This document shows positions 1 through 6,559 of a stretch of DNA of 12,964 nucleotides, one piece after another. Numbering within the stretch: position 1 is the stretch's first letter; the number at the start of each line of letters is the position of its first letter. The position numbers and the translations under genes are program-made. Below the pieces are notes generated by a model. The model ran no database searches, had not been told where the DNA came from, and was given only the letters and a program-made list of their open reading frames with translations. The stretch is from JACDER01 sp036394915 (GTDB taxonomy: Bacteria; Actinomycetota; Thermoleophilia; Gaiellales; Gaiellaceae), in NCBI GenBank assembly GCA_036394915.1, contig DASWEE010000096.1, forward strand, positions 1 through 12,964, written 5' to 3'.

Positions 1-64
1 CGGCCCTGACGTGGGCGAGCAGCGCCTCCGGGTCGACGCTGCCGGCGGGCTGGATCTCGATCAC
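1..64 (-). CDS. Partial unknown protein, fourth gene of the minus-strand operon
   Basis: Only the first 21 codons are inside the window; the gene runs off the left edge. It starts with GTG at 64-62, which overlaps the TGA of the threonine dehydratase-like gene in the sequence GTGA, a common sign of translational coupling. The visible N-terminus begins MIEIQPAGSVDPEALLAHVR. It has no signal peptide and no motif I recognise, so no function is offered. Its position after a cyclodeaminase and a PLP dehydratase suggests that it belongs to the same catabolic pathway, but that is inference from the operon only. Confidence 0.55.
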   Translation of the reverse strand, partial: MIEIQPAGSVDPEALLAHVRA

Positions 65-1008
65 GGCGTCTCACCGGCGAGAATCGTGCTCAGCGTCGAG
101 AAGTCGATGTTCCCGCCGGAGACGACGCAGACGAGCTTCCCGCTTCCCGCTCGGCCGGAGAGCGCGGCCGCCACTCCCAGCGCGCCCGCTCCTTCCGCGA
201 TCACCCGTGCCCGCTCGGCGACCAGCCGGATCGCGTTCGCCGTCTCGTCGAGCGACACGGTCAGCGCGCCGTCGACCGCCTCGCTGACGAGCGGCCACAT
301 CTCCGGCAGCACGGTTCGGGCACCGGCCCCGTCCACGAACGACGGGACGTACTCGACCTCTTGCGGCGAGCCGGCGGCGAGCGAGGCGGCGAGCGGGGCG
401 GCCGTCTCCGGCTCGACCGCGTAGACGCGCGCCTGCGGGCCGAAGGCGCGGAGCGCGCTTGCGATTCCCACCGTCAAGCCCCCGCCGCCGAACGGGATCA
501 GCACGGCGTCCGGACTGGGCAGGTCGTCGACGATCTCGAGCCCGATCGTGCCGTTGCCCGCCATCACGAAGTCGTCGGCGACAGGGTGGACGAAGCGGCC
601 TTCGACCCCCTCCATCCCGGACTCGGTCAGCGCCTGCCACCAGCGCTCGTACGGCACCTTGACGATCTTCCCGCCGAGTCGCTCGATCGCGGCCAGCTTC
701 GTTTGCGGCGCATGCTCGGGGACGATCACCGTGCATTCGATTCCTGCCTCCCGTGCCGCCCAGGCGAGGCCTTGCGCCATGTTGCCCGCGCTCGCGGTCA
801 CGACCCCGGCGGCGAGCTCGTCCGGGGATGTCTGCCGGATCGCGTTCGTGGCGCCGCGGATCTTGAACGAGCCGATCGGCTGCAGGTTCTCGAGCTTGAG
901 GTAGATCTCGGCGTCGGCCTCGGGAGCGTTCAGCCGGACGAGCGGCGTCCGCACCGCCGCTCCCTCGATCGCGGCGGCGGCCTTGCGGATCTCGGCGGGT
1001 GGGATCAA
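61..1008 (-). CDS. PLP-dependent threonine/serine dehydratase-like enzyme (fold type II)
   Basis: The 315-residue protein belongs to the tryptophan-synthase-beta (fold type II) PLP family, probably a cytoplasmic threonine or serine dehydratase or a relative. GSFKIRGA at 46-53 carries the PLP lysine K49. SAGNMAQG at 73-80 is the substrate/carboxylate loop, with Met where the family usually has His. A glycine-rich phosphate-binding loop FGGGGLTVG lies near 173-181, and SGGNID sits close to the C-terminus. No ACT regulatory domain follows, so this is the short, catabolic-type architecture. The start is TTG at 1008-1006, overlapping the TGA of the cyclodeaminase gene in TTGA; the N-terminal helix then aligns as expected for the family. 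Paired cyclodeaminase and dehydratase genes resemble the eutC/eutB pair of ectoine utilisation, but the exact substrate cannot be read from the sequence. Confidence 0.9.
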   Translation of the reverse strand: MIPPAEIRKAAAAIEGAAVRTPLVRLNAPEADAEIYLKLENLQPIGSFKIRGATNAIRQTSPDELAAGVVTASAGNMAQGLAWAAREAGIECTVIVPEHAPQTKLAAIERLGGKIVKVPYERWWQALTESGMEGVEGRFVHPVADDFVMAGNGTIGLEIVDDLPSPDAVLIPFGGGGLTVGIASALRAFGPQARVYAVEPETAAPLAASLAAGSPQEVEYVPSFVDGAGARTVLPEMWPLVSEAVDGALTVSLDETANAIRLVAERARVIAEGAGALGVAAALSGRAGSGKLVCVVSGGNIDFSTLSTILAGETP

Positions 1009-1973
1009 AACTCGACGGTTGTTCCCGCGCCGGTCTCGCGCGCGCGCCCGAGCACGTACTCGGCCGCGGCGAGATCTTCGACCGCGAGCCCCATCGAGCG
1101 GAAAACGGTGATCTCCTGGTCGTCGCGGCGTCCCGGCCCCGCGCCGACGAGCACCTCGCCGATCTCGGCCCGGATGTGATCCGGCCCGATCGCTCCTTCC
1201 TCGCGGGCGCGCAGGTAGTCGCCAGCCTCGTTCTCCGTCGACTCCCTGCGGTCGACGTAGAAGCCGGAGTCGGCAATCGTCGCAGAGTCGAGCTCGACCA
1301 TCCGCGGCGGCCGCCCCCCGACGGCGTTGACGTGCGTCCCAGGCTCGAGCCAGGCGCGTTCGAGTACCGGCTCGGTCGCGTTCGTCGCCGTGACGACGAC
1401 ATCCGCTCCGCGCATGGCCGCCTCGGCCGAGGCGCCGACCTCGGCGCCGATAGCGTCCGCGAGCGCCTGCGCATGGCTGGGCGTCGGGCTGTAGACGACG
1501 ACGCGCTCGAAGTCCCGAACCGCGCGCATCGCGTCGACGTGCGACCGAGCCTGCACGCCCGCGCCGAGGATCCCGAGGGTGGCCGCGTCGGGCCGCGCCA
1601 GCAAGCGTGTGGCGACGCCCGAGACGGCCGCCGTCCTGATTGCCGTCACCGCGGAAGCGTTCAGCAGCGCCCGCACCTCCCCGGTCTCGCCGTCGAAGAG
1701 GGTGACCGTGCCCTGATGGGCGTCGAGGCCGCGCTTGGGGTTGTCGGGGAAGACGCAGACGGTCTTGAGCGAATAGAGCGGCCGATCTCCGGCCCGATGG
1801 GCCGGCATCAAGCCGATCAGCGTCGAGTCGCCGGGAGGACTGAAGACGGACCGGAGCGGCTGGTCGACCTCGCCGCGGGCGAGGGCGGCGAGGGCACCCG
1901 CCATCGCCTCGATGCAGCCTTCCATGTCGAGCAGTTCCTCGACCTCTTGCTGGTTCAGGACGAGCACGGCCAT
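1005..1973 (-). CDS. Ornithine cyclodeaminase / mu-crystallin family enzyme
   Basis: This 322-residue protein has the typical family length and motif order. LKTVCVFPDNP at 69-79 holds K70, the usual substrate lysine. The segment TAIRTAA near 110-116 holds the conserved R113, and GILGAGVQA at 134-142 is the NAD(P)-binding Rossmann loop. The C-terminal TVFRSMGLAVEDLAAAEYV is characteristic. The family includes ornithine cyclodeaminase, alanine dehydrogenase, ketimine reductases and the ectoine-pathway EutC, and motifs alone do not choose among them. The start is ATG at 1973-1971, overlapping the aldo/keto reductase stop by one base (TGATG). The same frame stays open back to about 2318, but that extension is antiparallel shadow of the upstream gene and is not used. 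The next gene starts inside its stop codon, so the three genes are almost certainly co-translated. Confidence 0.9.
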   Translation of the reverse strand: MAVLVLNQQEVEELLDMEGCIEAMAGALAALARGEVDQPLRSVFSPPGDSTLIGLMPAHRAGDRPLYSLKTVCVFPDNPKRGLDAHQGTVTLFDGETGEVRALLNASAVTAIRTAAVSGVATRLLARPDAATLGILGAGVQARSHVDAMRAVRDFERVVVYSPTPSHAQALADAIGAEVGASAEAAMRGADVVVTATNATEPVLERAWLEPGTHVNAVGGRPPRMVELDSATIADSGFYVDRRESTENEAGDYLRAREEGAIGPDHIRAEIGEVLVGAGPGRRDDQEITVFRSMGLAVEDLAAAEYVLGRARETGAGTTVEF

Positions 1974-2875
1974 CAGGCGAAGAATGACGCGATCTCGTCG
2001 CGCTCGCCCGGGGACATGTCGAGCTCGAGCGCGGCGAGTGCAGGCTGGAGGTGCTCCGGCCGGCGAGGGCCGATCACGACTCCTGTTACCTGAGGATGCG
2101 CAAGCACCCAAGCGAGCGCCCACGCGGCGCTGTCGCCCTTCTCGCTCAGGAGGTCGAGCCCGCGGTAGACGCGCCCGTCGTCCAGGTGCAGATAGGGATC
2201 GGGCCGGAGCGTCATCCGCGAGCCGGGGGGATGAGGCTCGCCGCGGCGGTATTTCCCGGTCAGCCAGCCGCCCGCGAGCGGACTGAACGCCTGGTAGTCG
2301 AGCCCGTGTTCGGCGCACAGCGGCAGTACGTCCGCCTCGTCCCGTCGCTCGAGCAGCGAGTACGAGTTCTGGACGAGCTCAGGCCGTCCGTGCTCGAGCG
2401 CCTCTTCGATCTGGGGCGCGGAGAAGTTGCTGAGCCCGTAGGCGGCGACGGCGCCCTGGTCGACGAGCTCCTCGAATGTCCCGAGCGTCTCTGCGAGCGG
2501 CGCCTCCGGGTCGAACTCGTGCGCCAGGTAGAGGTCGACCCGGTCGGCGCCGAGCCGCTCGAGGCTCGACGCGAGCTGGCGCAGGATCCGGTCGCGCGAG
2601 AGGCCGTGGTCGTGGCCCGCGTCCATGGGGTTGTACGTCTTCGTCGTGAGCCGCGGCCGGTTCCCGGTTGCCTCGATCCACCGCCCGATGGTTCGCTCGC
2701 TCCGGCCTCCGCCGTACGCGTCCGCGGTGTCGAACCAGCGGATGTCGGCCGTCCAGGCGGCGTCCATGATCGCGAAGGCCTCCTCCTCGCTTTCGCCCCG
2801 CCCGAACAGCTCCGGCGCCGAGCCGATCCCGCCGAAGTTGCCGCAACCGAGCGCGATCCGGGGAACCGTTGTCAC
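1973..2875 (-). CDS. Aldo/keto reductase
   Basis: The 300-residue protein is an NADPH-dependent TIM-barrel aldo/keto reductase, reducing an aldehyde or ketone or acting in the reverse direction. The catalytic tetrad is visible: D49 and Y54 in FDTADAYGGG, K79 in LTTKTY, and H119 in YLAHEFDP. C-terminal GVVIGPRRPEHLQ is the usual NADP 2'-phosphate-binding region. It is the first gene of the minus-strand operon and overlaps the cyclodeaminase start by one base. The start is GTG at 2875-2873. No Shine-Dalgarno sequence is present, but a TAGACT hexamer lies 7 bases upstream, which suggests a leaderless message. The true substrate is unknown; the operon hints at a carbonyl intermediate of amino-acid or imine breakdown. 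Confidence 0.9.
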   Translation of the reverse strand: MTTVPRIALGCGNFGGIGSAPELFGRGESEEEAFAIMDAAWTADIRWFDTADAYGGGRSERTIGRWIEATGNRPRLTTKTYNPMDAGHDHGLSRDRILRQLASSLERLGADRVDLYLAHEFDPEAPLAETLGTFEELVDQGAVAAYGLSNFSAPQIEEALEHGRPELVQNSYSLLERRDEADVLPLCAEHGLDYQAFSPLAGGWLTGKYRRGEPHPPGSRMTLRPDPYLHLDDGRVYRGLDLLSEKGDSAAWALAWVLAHPQVTGVVIGPRRPEHLQPALAALELDMSPGERDEIASFFA

Positions 2876-2882
2876 CCGCGCG

Positions 2883-2888
2883 AGTCTA
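2883..2888 (-). promoter_or_regulatory. Putative -10 hexamer for a leaderless aldo/keto reductase mRNA
   Basis: On the minus strand TAGACT (matching TAnnnT) is followed by 7 bases and the GTG start. Transcription would then begin at or near the start codon. No ribosome-binding site lies between. No convincing -35 is visible. The same arrangement recurs at 3043, 10808 and 11405. Confidence 0.45.
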
Positions 2889-2916
2889 TGGGTACGCGCG
2901 CGGGAAACTCCAGGGT

Positions 2917-2948
2917 CCCTCCCAGGGGTGGGACCTCCCCTGGGTGGG
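2917..2948. repeat. Long GC-rich inverted repeat in the divergent promoter region
   Basis: The arms at 2917-2928 and 2937-2948 pair over 12 positions with one mismatch, around an 8-base loop. A second, mutually exclusive pairing is possible between GGTCCC at 2914-2919 and GGGACC at 2930-2935. There is no T-tract on either strand and genes diverge from here, so an intrinsic terminator is unlikely. It could be a regulatory RNA structure in either 5' leader or a protein-binding site. Confidence 0.6.
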
Positions 2949-2959
2949 TTCAGAACCTC
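2934..2959 (+). repeat. Copy 1 of a 26-base intergenic element with palindrome GGTTCAGAACC
   Basis: This stretch matches 10771-10796 at 21 of 26 positions without gaps. Its core at 2947-2957 is a perfect 5-bp palindrome around one base. It overlaps the right arm of the neighbouring inverted repeat. Both copies lie in gaps between divergent genes, upstream of plus-strand genes with leaderless-type starts. Confidence 0.5.
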
Positions 2960-3042
2960 ATGGTAGGGCGCAAAGCCGCGCTTGACTGTGGCGGTTTTGT
3001 GCCGACCTCGTCGCGTCGATTCCCGCCTTCCGCCGATCCGCC

Positions 3043-3048
3043 TAAGCT
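3043..3048 (+). promoter_or_regulatory. Putative -10 hexamer for a leaderless methyltransferase mRNA
   Basis: TAAGCT (TAnnnT) is followed by exactly six bases and then the GTG start at 3055. There is no Shine-Dalgarno sequence, which supports a leaderless transcript. The -35 region is not recognisable. Confidence 0.5.
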
Positions 3049-3054
3049 GAGACC

Positions 3055-3888
3055 GTGGTTCCGTCCGAGAGCGCGATCTACCTCGGCGACAACGCCGACG
3101 TCCTGCCCCTGCTTCCGTCCCGGTTCTTCCAGCTCGTTTATGCCGATCCGCCCTTCAACACGGGCAGGACGCAGAGGCGGCGCAGCCTCGCCACCGTCGC
3201 CGACGACAAAGGCGACCGCGCCGGCTTCCAGGGCCGCCGCTACCGGACGACCCTCCTGAACGAAAGCTCCTATCGCGACAGCTTCGACGACTACCTCGGC
3301 TTCCTCGAGCCGCGCCTCCGCGAGGCGCACCGCCTTCTCGCCGAGAGCGGCACCCTCTACCTCCACCTCGACTACCGCGAGGCCCACTACTGCAAGCTCC
3401 TGCTCGACCAGATCTTCGGACGCGAGTGCTTCCTGAACGAGATCGTCTGGGCCTACGACTACGGCGCCCGCGCCCGCCGCCGCTGGCCGGCGAAGCACGA
3501 CACCATCCTCGTCTACGTCAAGGACGCCCTCCGCTACTTCTTCGACTCCGAGGAGGTCGATCGGGAGCCGTACATGGCCCCGGGGCTCGTCACCGCCGAG
3601 AAGGCCGCCCGCGGCAAGCTCCCCACGGACGTCTGGTGGCACACGATCGTCTCGCCGACGGGCAAGGAGAAGACCGGCTACCCGACCCAGAAGCCGCTCG
3701 GCATCCTCCGCCGCATCGTCCAGGCCTCGACGCGCCCGGGCGACTGGTGCCTCGACCCGTTCGCCGGCAGCGGGACCCTCGGCGCGGCCGCCGCGGAGCT
3801 CGGCAGGCGCTACGTGCTTGTCGACTCGAATCCTGAGGCGGCCCATGTGATGCAGGAACGGCTCGGGACGCGCGCGCTGGCCGCCTGA
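3055..3888 (+). CDS. Beta-class site-specific DNA methyltransferase (N6-adenine or N4-cytosine)
   Basis: The 277-residue protein transfers a methyl group from S-adenosylmethionine to an exocyclic amino group in DNA. The catalytic motif IV, DPPF, is at 31-34 with NTG following, and the SAM-binding motif I, DPFAGSGT, comes late at 234-241. This order, catalytic before SAM motif, defines the beta class. YPTQKP, just before the SAM motif, is also typical. The central part (about 40-200) is where target recognition would lie. Adenine versus cytosine specificity cannot be decided from the motifs. No restriction endonuclease is adjacent, so it looks like an orphan enzyme. The next gene follows after only two bases. 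The start is GTG with a leaderless-type -10 upstream. Confidence 0.92.
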   Translation: MVPSESAIYLGDNADVLPLLPSRFFQLVYADPPFNTGRTQRRRSLATVADDKGDRAGFQGRRYRTTLLNESSYRDSFDDYLGFLEPRLREAHRLLAESGTLYLHLDYREAHYCKLLLDQIFGRECFLNEIVWAYDYGARARRRWPAKHDTILVYVKDALRYFFDSEEVDREPYMAPGLVTAEKAARGKLPTDVWWHTIVSPTGKEKTGYPTQKPLGILRRIVQASTRPGDWCLDPFAGSGTLGAAAAELGRRYVLVDSNPEAAHVMQERLGTRALAA

Positions 3889-3890
3889 CC

Positions 3891-4511
3891 GTGGACGTCC
3901 GCTTCTGCGATGACCTCGACTTCGCGCTCGGTTGGATCGCGCCCGAGCCGGCCTTCATGCAGCGCTGCTCGCACGCCCTCGCGTCCGGCGGCAAGGTCTG
4001 GCTCGTCGACGCGGTGGACGGGGAAGGGGTCGAAGAGCGGATCCGCGCGCTGGGAGAGCCGGCCGGCGTCATCCAGCTGCTCGACCGCCACGGCCGCGAT
4101 TGCGCGTCCCTGGCCGCGCGGCTTCGCGTCCCGCTCCACAAGGTTCCCCTCCAGGCCGTGCCCGGCTCTCCGTTCCGGCCCATCAGGGTCCTCCACCGGC
4201 GTCACTGGCAGGAGATCGCGCTCTGGTGGCAGGAGCGCCAGGTGCTCGTGTGCGCGGACGCGCTCGGGACGGCGCCGTACTACCTCGCACCGGGAGAGGC
4301 GCTCGCCGTGCATCCCGTTCTCCGGCTTTTCCCCCCTCAGCGGCTCGGCGGGCTCGAGCCCGCCCACGTTTTTTGCGGGCACGGGGAGGGAGTCCACGAG
4401 GATGCGGCCGCGGCCCTGAACGACGCGCTCGCGAGCTCGAGTCGTCGTATTCCGCGCTGGTTGCTGCGGCACGCGGGAACGCGCCTGCGCGAGGCTCTCC
4501 GCCGCGAGTAG
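3891..4511 (+). CDS. Degenerate metallo-beta-lactamase-like protein, partner of the methyltransferase
   Basis: The 206-residue protein is not confidently named. Its layout resembles a metallo-beta-lactamase hydrolase: a strand KVWLVDA near 35-41, a DRHGRD segment at 65-70 where an active enzyme has HxHxDH, VCADALG at 120-126 with a possible metal Asp D123, and HVFCGHGEGV at 159-168 resembling the last metal-binding strand. Most metal ligands of the first motif are missing, so a catalytic binuclear centre is doubtful. It has no signal peptide or membrane segment. The GTG start is two bases after the methyltransferase stop, so the two are co-translated. The C-terminal tail from about 188 is Arg-rich and could bind nucleic acid. 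The fold assignment is inference; the gene itself is well supported by coding pattern and spacing. Confidence 0.75.
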   Translation: MDVRFCDDLDFALGWIAPEPAFMQRCSHALASGGKVWLVDAVDGEGVEERIRALGEPAGVIQLLDRHGRDCASLAARLRVPLHKVPLQAVPGSPFRPIRVLHRRHWQEIALWWQERQVLVCADALGTAPYYLAPGEALAVHPVLRLFPPQRLGGLEPAHVFCGHGEGVHEDAAAALNDALASSSRRIPRWLLRHAGTRLREALRRE

Positions 4512-4549
4512 GGAAGTGAATGACCTGGAGCGAGCGCCCTAGGGACGAT

Positions 4550-4933
4550 CTAGCGGCCTTTGCGGGCGCGCTCTAGCCGCCGCCGCTCGGCGCGGTTCGA
4601 CGGGCCCGGGACGCCCTGTGCGCCGGCTGCCTCGAGATACGCCTTCCGCTCGCCGGCGGTCAGCTTGCTGAGGGCCTTCTGGGCGCGCTGAGGATCCTTG
4701 TGCGCGCCTGCCATTTCGAGCTTTCGGACTGCGCTCGCGAGCTCCGGATTCTGCTTCTCGAGCGCCGCCCGCGATGCGCGTTTCATCCATCGGTCAAGAA
4801 ACGGGACCTTCGCCATCAGGACGAACAGCGGCTTCAGGTAGCGGCCCTGGCGAAAGCGCCCGAGCAGGACGAGCAGCCCGAACACGAGCAGCAGCCCGCC
4901 GAGGATGTAGACCGGGATCAGGTAGGTCATCAT
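4550..4933 (-). CDS. Small single-pass membrane protein, function unknown
   Basis: The 127-residue protein begins MMTY, followed by one hydrophobic helix at about 4-24 (LIPVYILGGLLLVFGLLVLL). The rest is a charged, probably cytoplasmic region rich in Arg, Lys and Glu that ends in a basic tail. A coiled or helical bundle is possible around 55-105. I recognise no family. The start is the first of two tandem ATG codons at 4933 and 4930. It converges with the gene ending at 4511 and diverges from the membrane protein at 4978, only 44 bases away. It is probably real because it has a proper start, a clear TM segment and no competing frame. Confidence 0.7.
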   Translation of the reverse strand: MMTYLIPVYILGGLLLVFGLLVLLGRFRQGRYLKPLFVLMAKVPFLDRWMKRASRAALEKQNPELASAVRKLEMAGAHKDPQRAQKALSKLTAGERKAYLEAAGAQGVPGPSNRAERRRLERARKGR

Positions 4934-4977
4934 CGCGGCGGGATGGTAGCGGTTGGGGACGCCCCGGACCGGCGAGA

Positions 4978-5415
4978 ATGTCGGTGATGACCGAGTTACG
5001 CGCCGCGTGCCTTCCTCGCTGGATGCCGGCCGCTTTCGTGCTGCTCGCCGTCGCGCTCGCGCCGTGGATCGTCTGGCTGTTCGTCAACCTGCCCGACCGT
5101 CAGCTCACGGAGCACTGGGCGTTCGCCTGGGCCGGCTTCGACGTCGGTCTGGCCAGCGTCCTCGCCGGGACCGGAGTCGCCTTGGCCCGGCGGTCTCCCT
5201 TCTCCGCGCTGCTGGCTGCGATGGCCGGGGCGCTCCTGCTCACGGACGCGTGGTTCGACACTCTGACCTCCCGCGGCAACGATCGTTGGATCGCGATCGT
5301 CATGGCCGTCTGCCTCGAGCTGCCGCTGGCCGCGATCTGCCTCTGGGTCGCGTACAACATCGAGCGCGTGCTCGCGGACGCGCGGCCACTCCTCGAGCGG
5401 GCGGGTCTTCGCTAG
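4978..5415 (+). CDS. Small polytopic membrane protein, four predicted TM helices
   Basis: The 145-residue protein begins MSVMTELR. Four hydrophobic stretches are visible at roughly 14-34, 46-66, 71-90 and 105-126, the last containing LELPLAAICLWVAYNI. A conserved-looking TDAWFD segment lies after the third helix and could face the membrane surface. The family is not one I can name; such proteins are usually listed as hypothetical. The frame is open back to 4774, but the upstream part lies on top of the divergent gene at 4550-4933 and is hydrophilic, so ATG 4978 (or 4987) is preferred. Its stop lies 3 bases from the convergent FMN reductase stop. Confidence 0.75.
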   Translation: MSVMTELRAACLPRWMPAAFVLLAVALAPWIVWLFVNLPDRQLTEHWAFAWAGFDVGLASVLAGTGVALARRSPFSALLAAMAGALLLTDAWFDTLTSRGNDRWIAIVMAVCLELPLAAICLWVAYNIERVLADARPLLERAGLR

Positions 5416-5418
5416 AGG

Positions 5419-5982
5419 CTAGGCCGCGACGCCGACCGGCGTCCGCATGCGCACCTGCTCGACGAGTGTGTCGACGACCTCTGCGAGCTCCTCGCGCATG
5501 GCCTCGTCCGTCAGCGAGCCGTCCTCGTCGAATCGCTCCGGCGCGTGTCCGACCGCGACCTCGCCTTCGACGACCCGCGCGCCGGTGGCGGCGAGCACCT
5601 TGCGGAGCTCGGCCTGGGACCAGACGGCTCCAAACGCACCCGTGCTCGCGCCGACGACGGCGACCGGCTTGTTCCGCAGCACGTTTGTCGCGACCGGGCG
5701 GGACGCCCAGTCGAGCGCGTTCTTGAGCTGGCCCGGAACGGACGAGTTGTACTCGGGTGTTGCGAAGAAGACGGCATCGGCCCCGGCAATCGCCGCACGA
5801 AGGTGCGCGACGGGCGCGGGGGCGGGCTCGAGGTCGTCGTCCTCGTCGTAGGGTGGGACGGCCTTGAGGCCGTCCCACACCTCGAGCTCGGCATCGCCGG
5901 GAAACAGCTCGCCTGCTGCGCGCAAGAGCTTCGTGTTCCAGGAGTCCTTGCGCAGGCTGCCGCTGATGCCGAGGATCTTCAT
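5419..5982 (-). CDS. NAD(P)H-dependent FMN reductase (flavodoxin-like quinone/azo reductase)
   Basis: The 187-residue flavoprotein has the flavodoxin-like fold of the NADPH-dependent FMN reductase family, which reduces flavins, quinones or related electrophiles in the cytoplasm. GSLRKDSWNTKLL at 8-20 is the FMN phosphate loop. TPEYNSSVPG at 75-84 followed by LKNALDW at 86-92 is the family signature. The start ATG overlaps the stop of the YceI gene by one base (TAATG) and has a strong AAGGAGG ribosome-binding site at 5987-5993. Co-translation with YceI and divergence from a MarR gene point to induction under electrophile or redox stress; that role is inference. Confidence 0.93.
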   Translation of the reverse strand: MKILGISGSLRKDSWNTKLLRAAGELFPGDAELEVWDGLKAVPPYDEDDDLEPAPAPVAHLRAAIAGADAVFFATPEYNSSVPGQLKNALDWASRPVATNVLRNKPVAVVGASTGAFGAVWSQAELRKVLAATGARVVEGEVAVGHAPERFDEDGSLTDEAMREELAEVVDTLVEQVRMRTPVGVAA

Positions 5983-6533
5983 TACGCCTCCTTCACCAGG
6001 TAGAGCTCGGCGGTCAGCGTCACGTCGTTCGCGAGCGACGGCTCGCCGCTCGGAAGCGGGTTGTTCCAGTTGATGCCGAAGGCCGTCCGGTCGATGGTCG
6101 TCTTGAGCCGGAGGACGAAGCGGGTGCCGCCGTACGGATCGGCGGCGGGCTCGCCAACCGTGCCGCTCAGGACGACCGGCCGCTTCACGCCGCGGATCTC
6201 GAGCTCACCGCTGACGGTGATGTCGCTGCCGGATCGCTTGATCTCGGTCGAGCGGAATGTGATCTCGGGCGCCTGCTCGGCGTCGAAGAAATCGGGAGAC
6301 TGCAAGTGCGCGGTCAGGTTCTCGTCCTGCACCTTGATGCCGCTGACCGGCGCAGAGCCGGTCAGGATCGCGCTCCCGTCCTCCGCCACCTCGAGCTTTG
6401 CCTCGACGGGCGAGAACGTGCCCCGGAAGGTGCCGACGATGTAGTCGACCGCGAATCCGACCTGCGAGTGGGTCGCGTCGACGGACCAGGTCCCGATCGG
6501 TAGCGTTGTGGGTGTCTCCAGAACTGTGCTCAT
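5982..6533 (-). CDS. YceI-family lipocalin-like protein
   Basis: The 183-residue protein has the YceI pattern: GTWSVDATHSQVGF at about 13-26, GTFRGTFSP a little later, DFFDAEQAPEITF in the middle and IDRTAFGINWN near the end. YceI proteins form a lipocalin-like barrel that binds isoprenoid or other amphipathic ligands. There is no signal peptide, so this is the cytoplasmic type rather than the periplasmic one of E. coli. The frame is open to a TTG at 6545, but that codon overlaps the Shine-Dalgarno sequence; ATG at 6533 is the better start. It leads the operon with the FMN reductase and lies across from the MarR gene, with the shared operator 23 bases upstream of the start. Confidence 0.93.
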   Translation of the reverse strand: MSTVLETPTTLPIGTWSVDATHSQVGFAVDYIVGTFRGTFSPVEAKLEVAEDGSAILTGSAPVSGIKVQDENLTAHLQSPDFFDAEQAPEITFRSTEIKRSGSDITVSGELEIRGVKRPVVLSGTVGEPAADPYGGTRFVLRLKTTIDRTAFGINWNNPLPSGEPSLANDVTLTAELYLVKEA

Positions 6534-6538
6534 CTGTT

Positions 6539-6543
6539 CCTCC
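6539..6543 (-). promoter_or_regulatory. Ribosome-binding site that fixes the YceI start
   Basis: GGAGG on the minus strand lies five bases before ATG 6533. The alternative TTG start at 6545 would place this site inside the coding region, so the shorter protein is preferred. Confidence 0.8.
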
Positions 6544-6553
6544 AATCAGGTGA

Positions 6554-6559
6554 TATACT
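6554..6559 (+). promoter_or_regulatory. Putative -10 element of the MarR-exporter operon
   Basis: TATACT differs from the consensus TATAAT at one base and lies 31 bases upstream of the MarR start. It overlaps the left half of the operator, so a bound repressor would block it. On the opposite strand the neighbouring TATATC could serve the YceI promoter. No clear -35 is visible. Confidence 0.5.

Noticed and set aside
1974..2318. N-terminal extension of the cyclodeaminase
   Set aside because: The added residues are Arg-rich and overlap the aldo/keto reductase; the family N-terminus begins at ATG 1973.
2950..3846. A 298-codon minus-strand frame opposite the methyltransferase
   Set aside because: The translation is Val/Ala/Glu-rich shadow sequence; the plus strand has DPPF and DPFAGSGT motifs.
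4357..4380. Hairpin with a run of six T bases (GCCCGC ... TTTTTT GCGGGC) as a terminator
   Set aside because: It lies inside the MBL-like coding region and the T run is in the loop, not after the stem.
3810..4472. A 220-codon minus-strand frame opposite the MBL-like gene
   Set aside because: It overlaps the plus-strand gene that is two bases behind the methyltransferase, and it has no motif or start signal.
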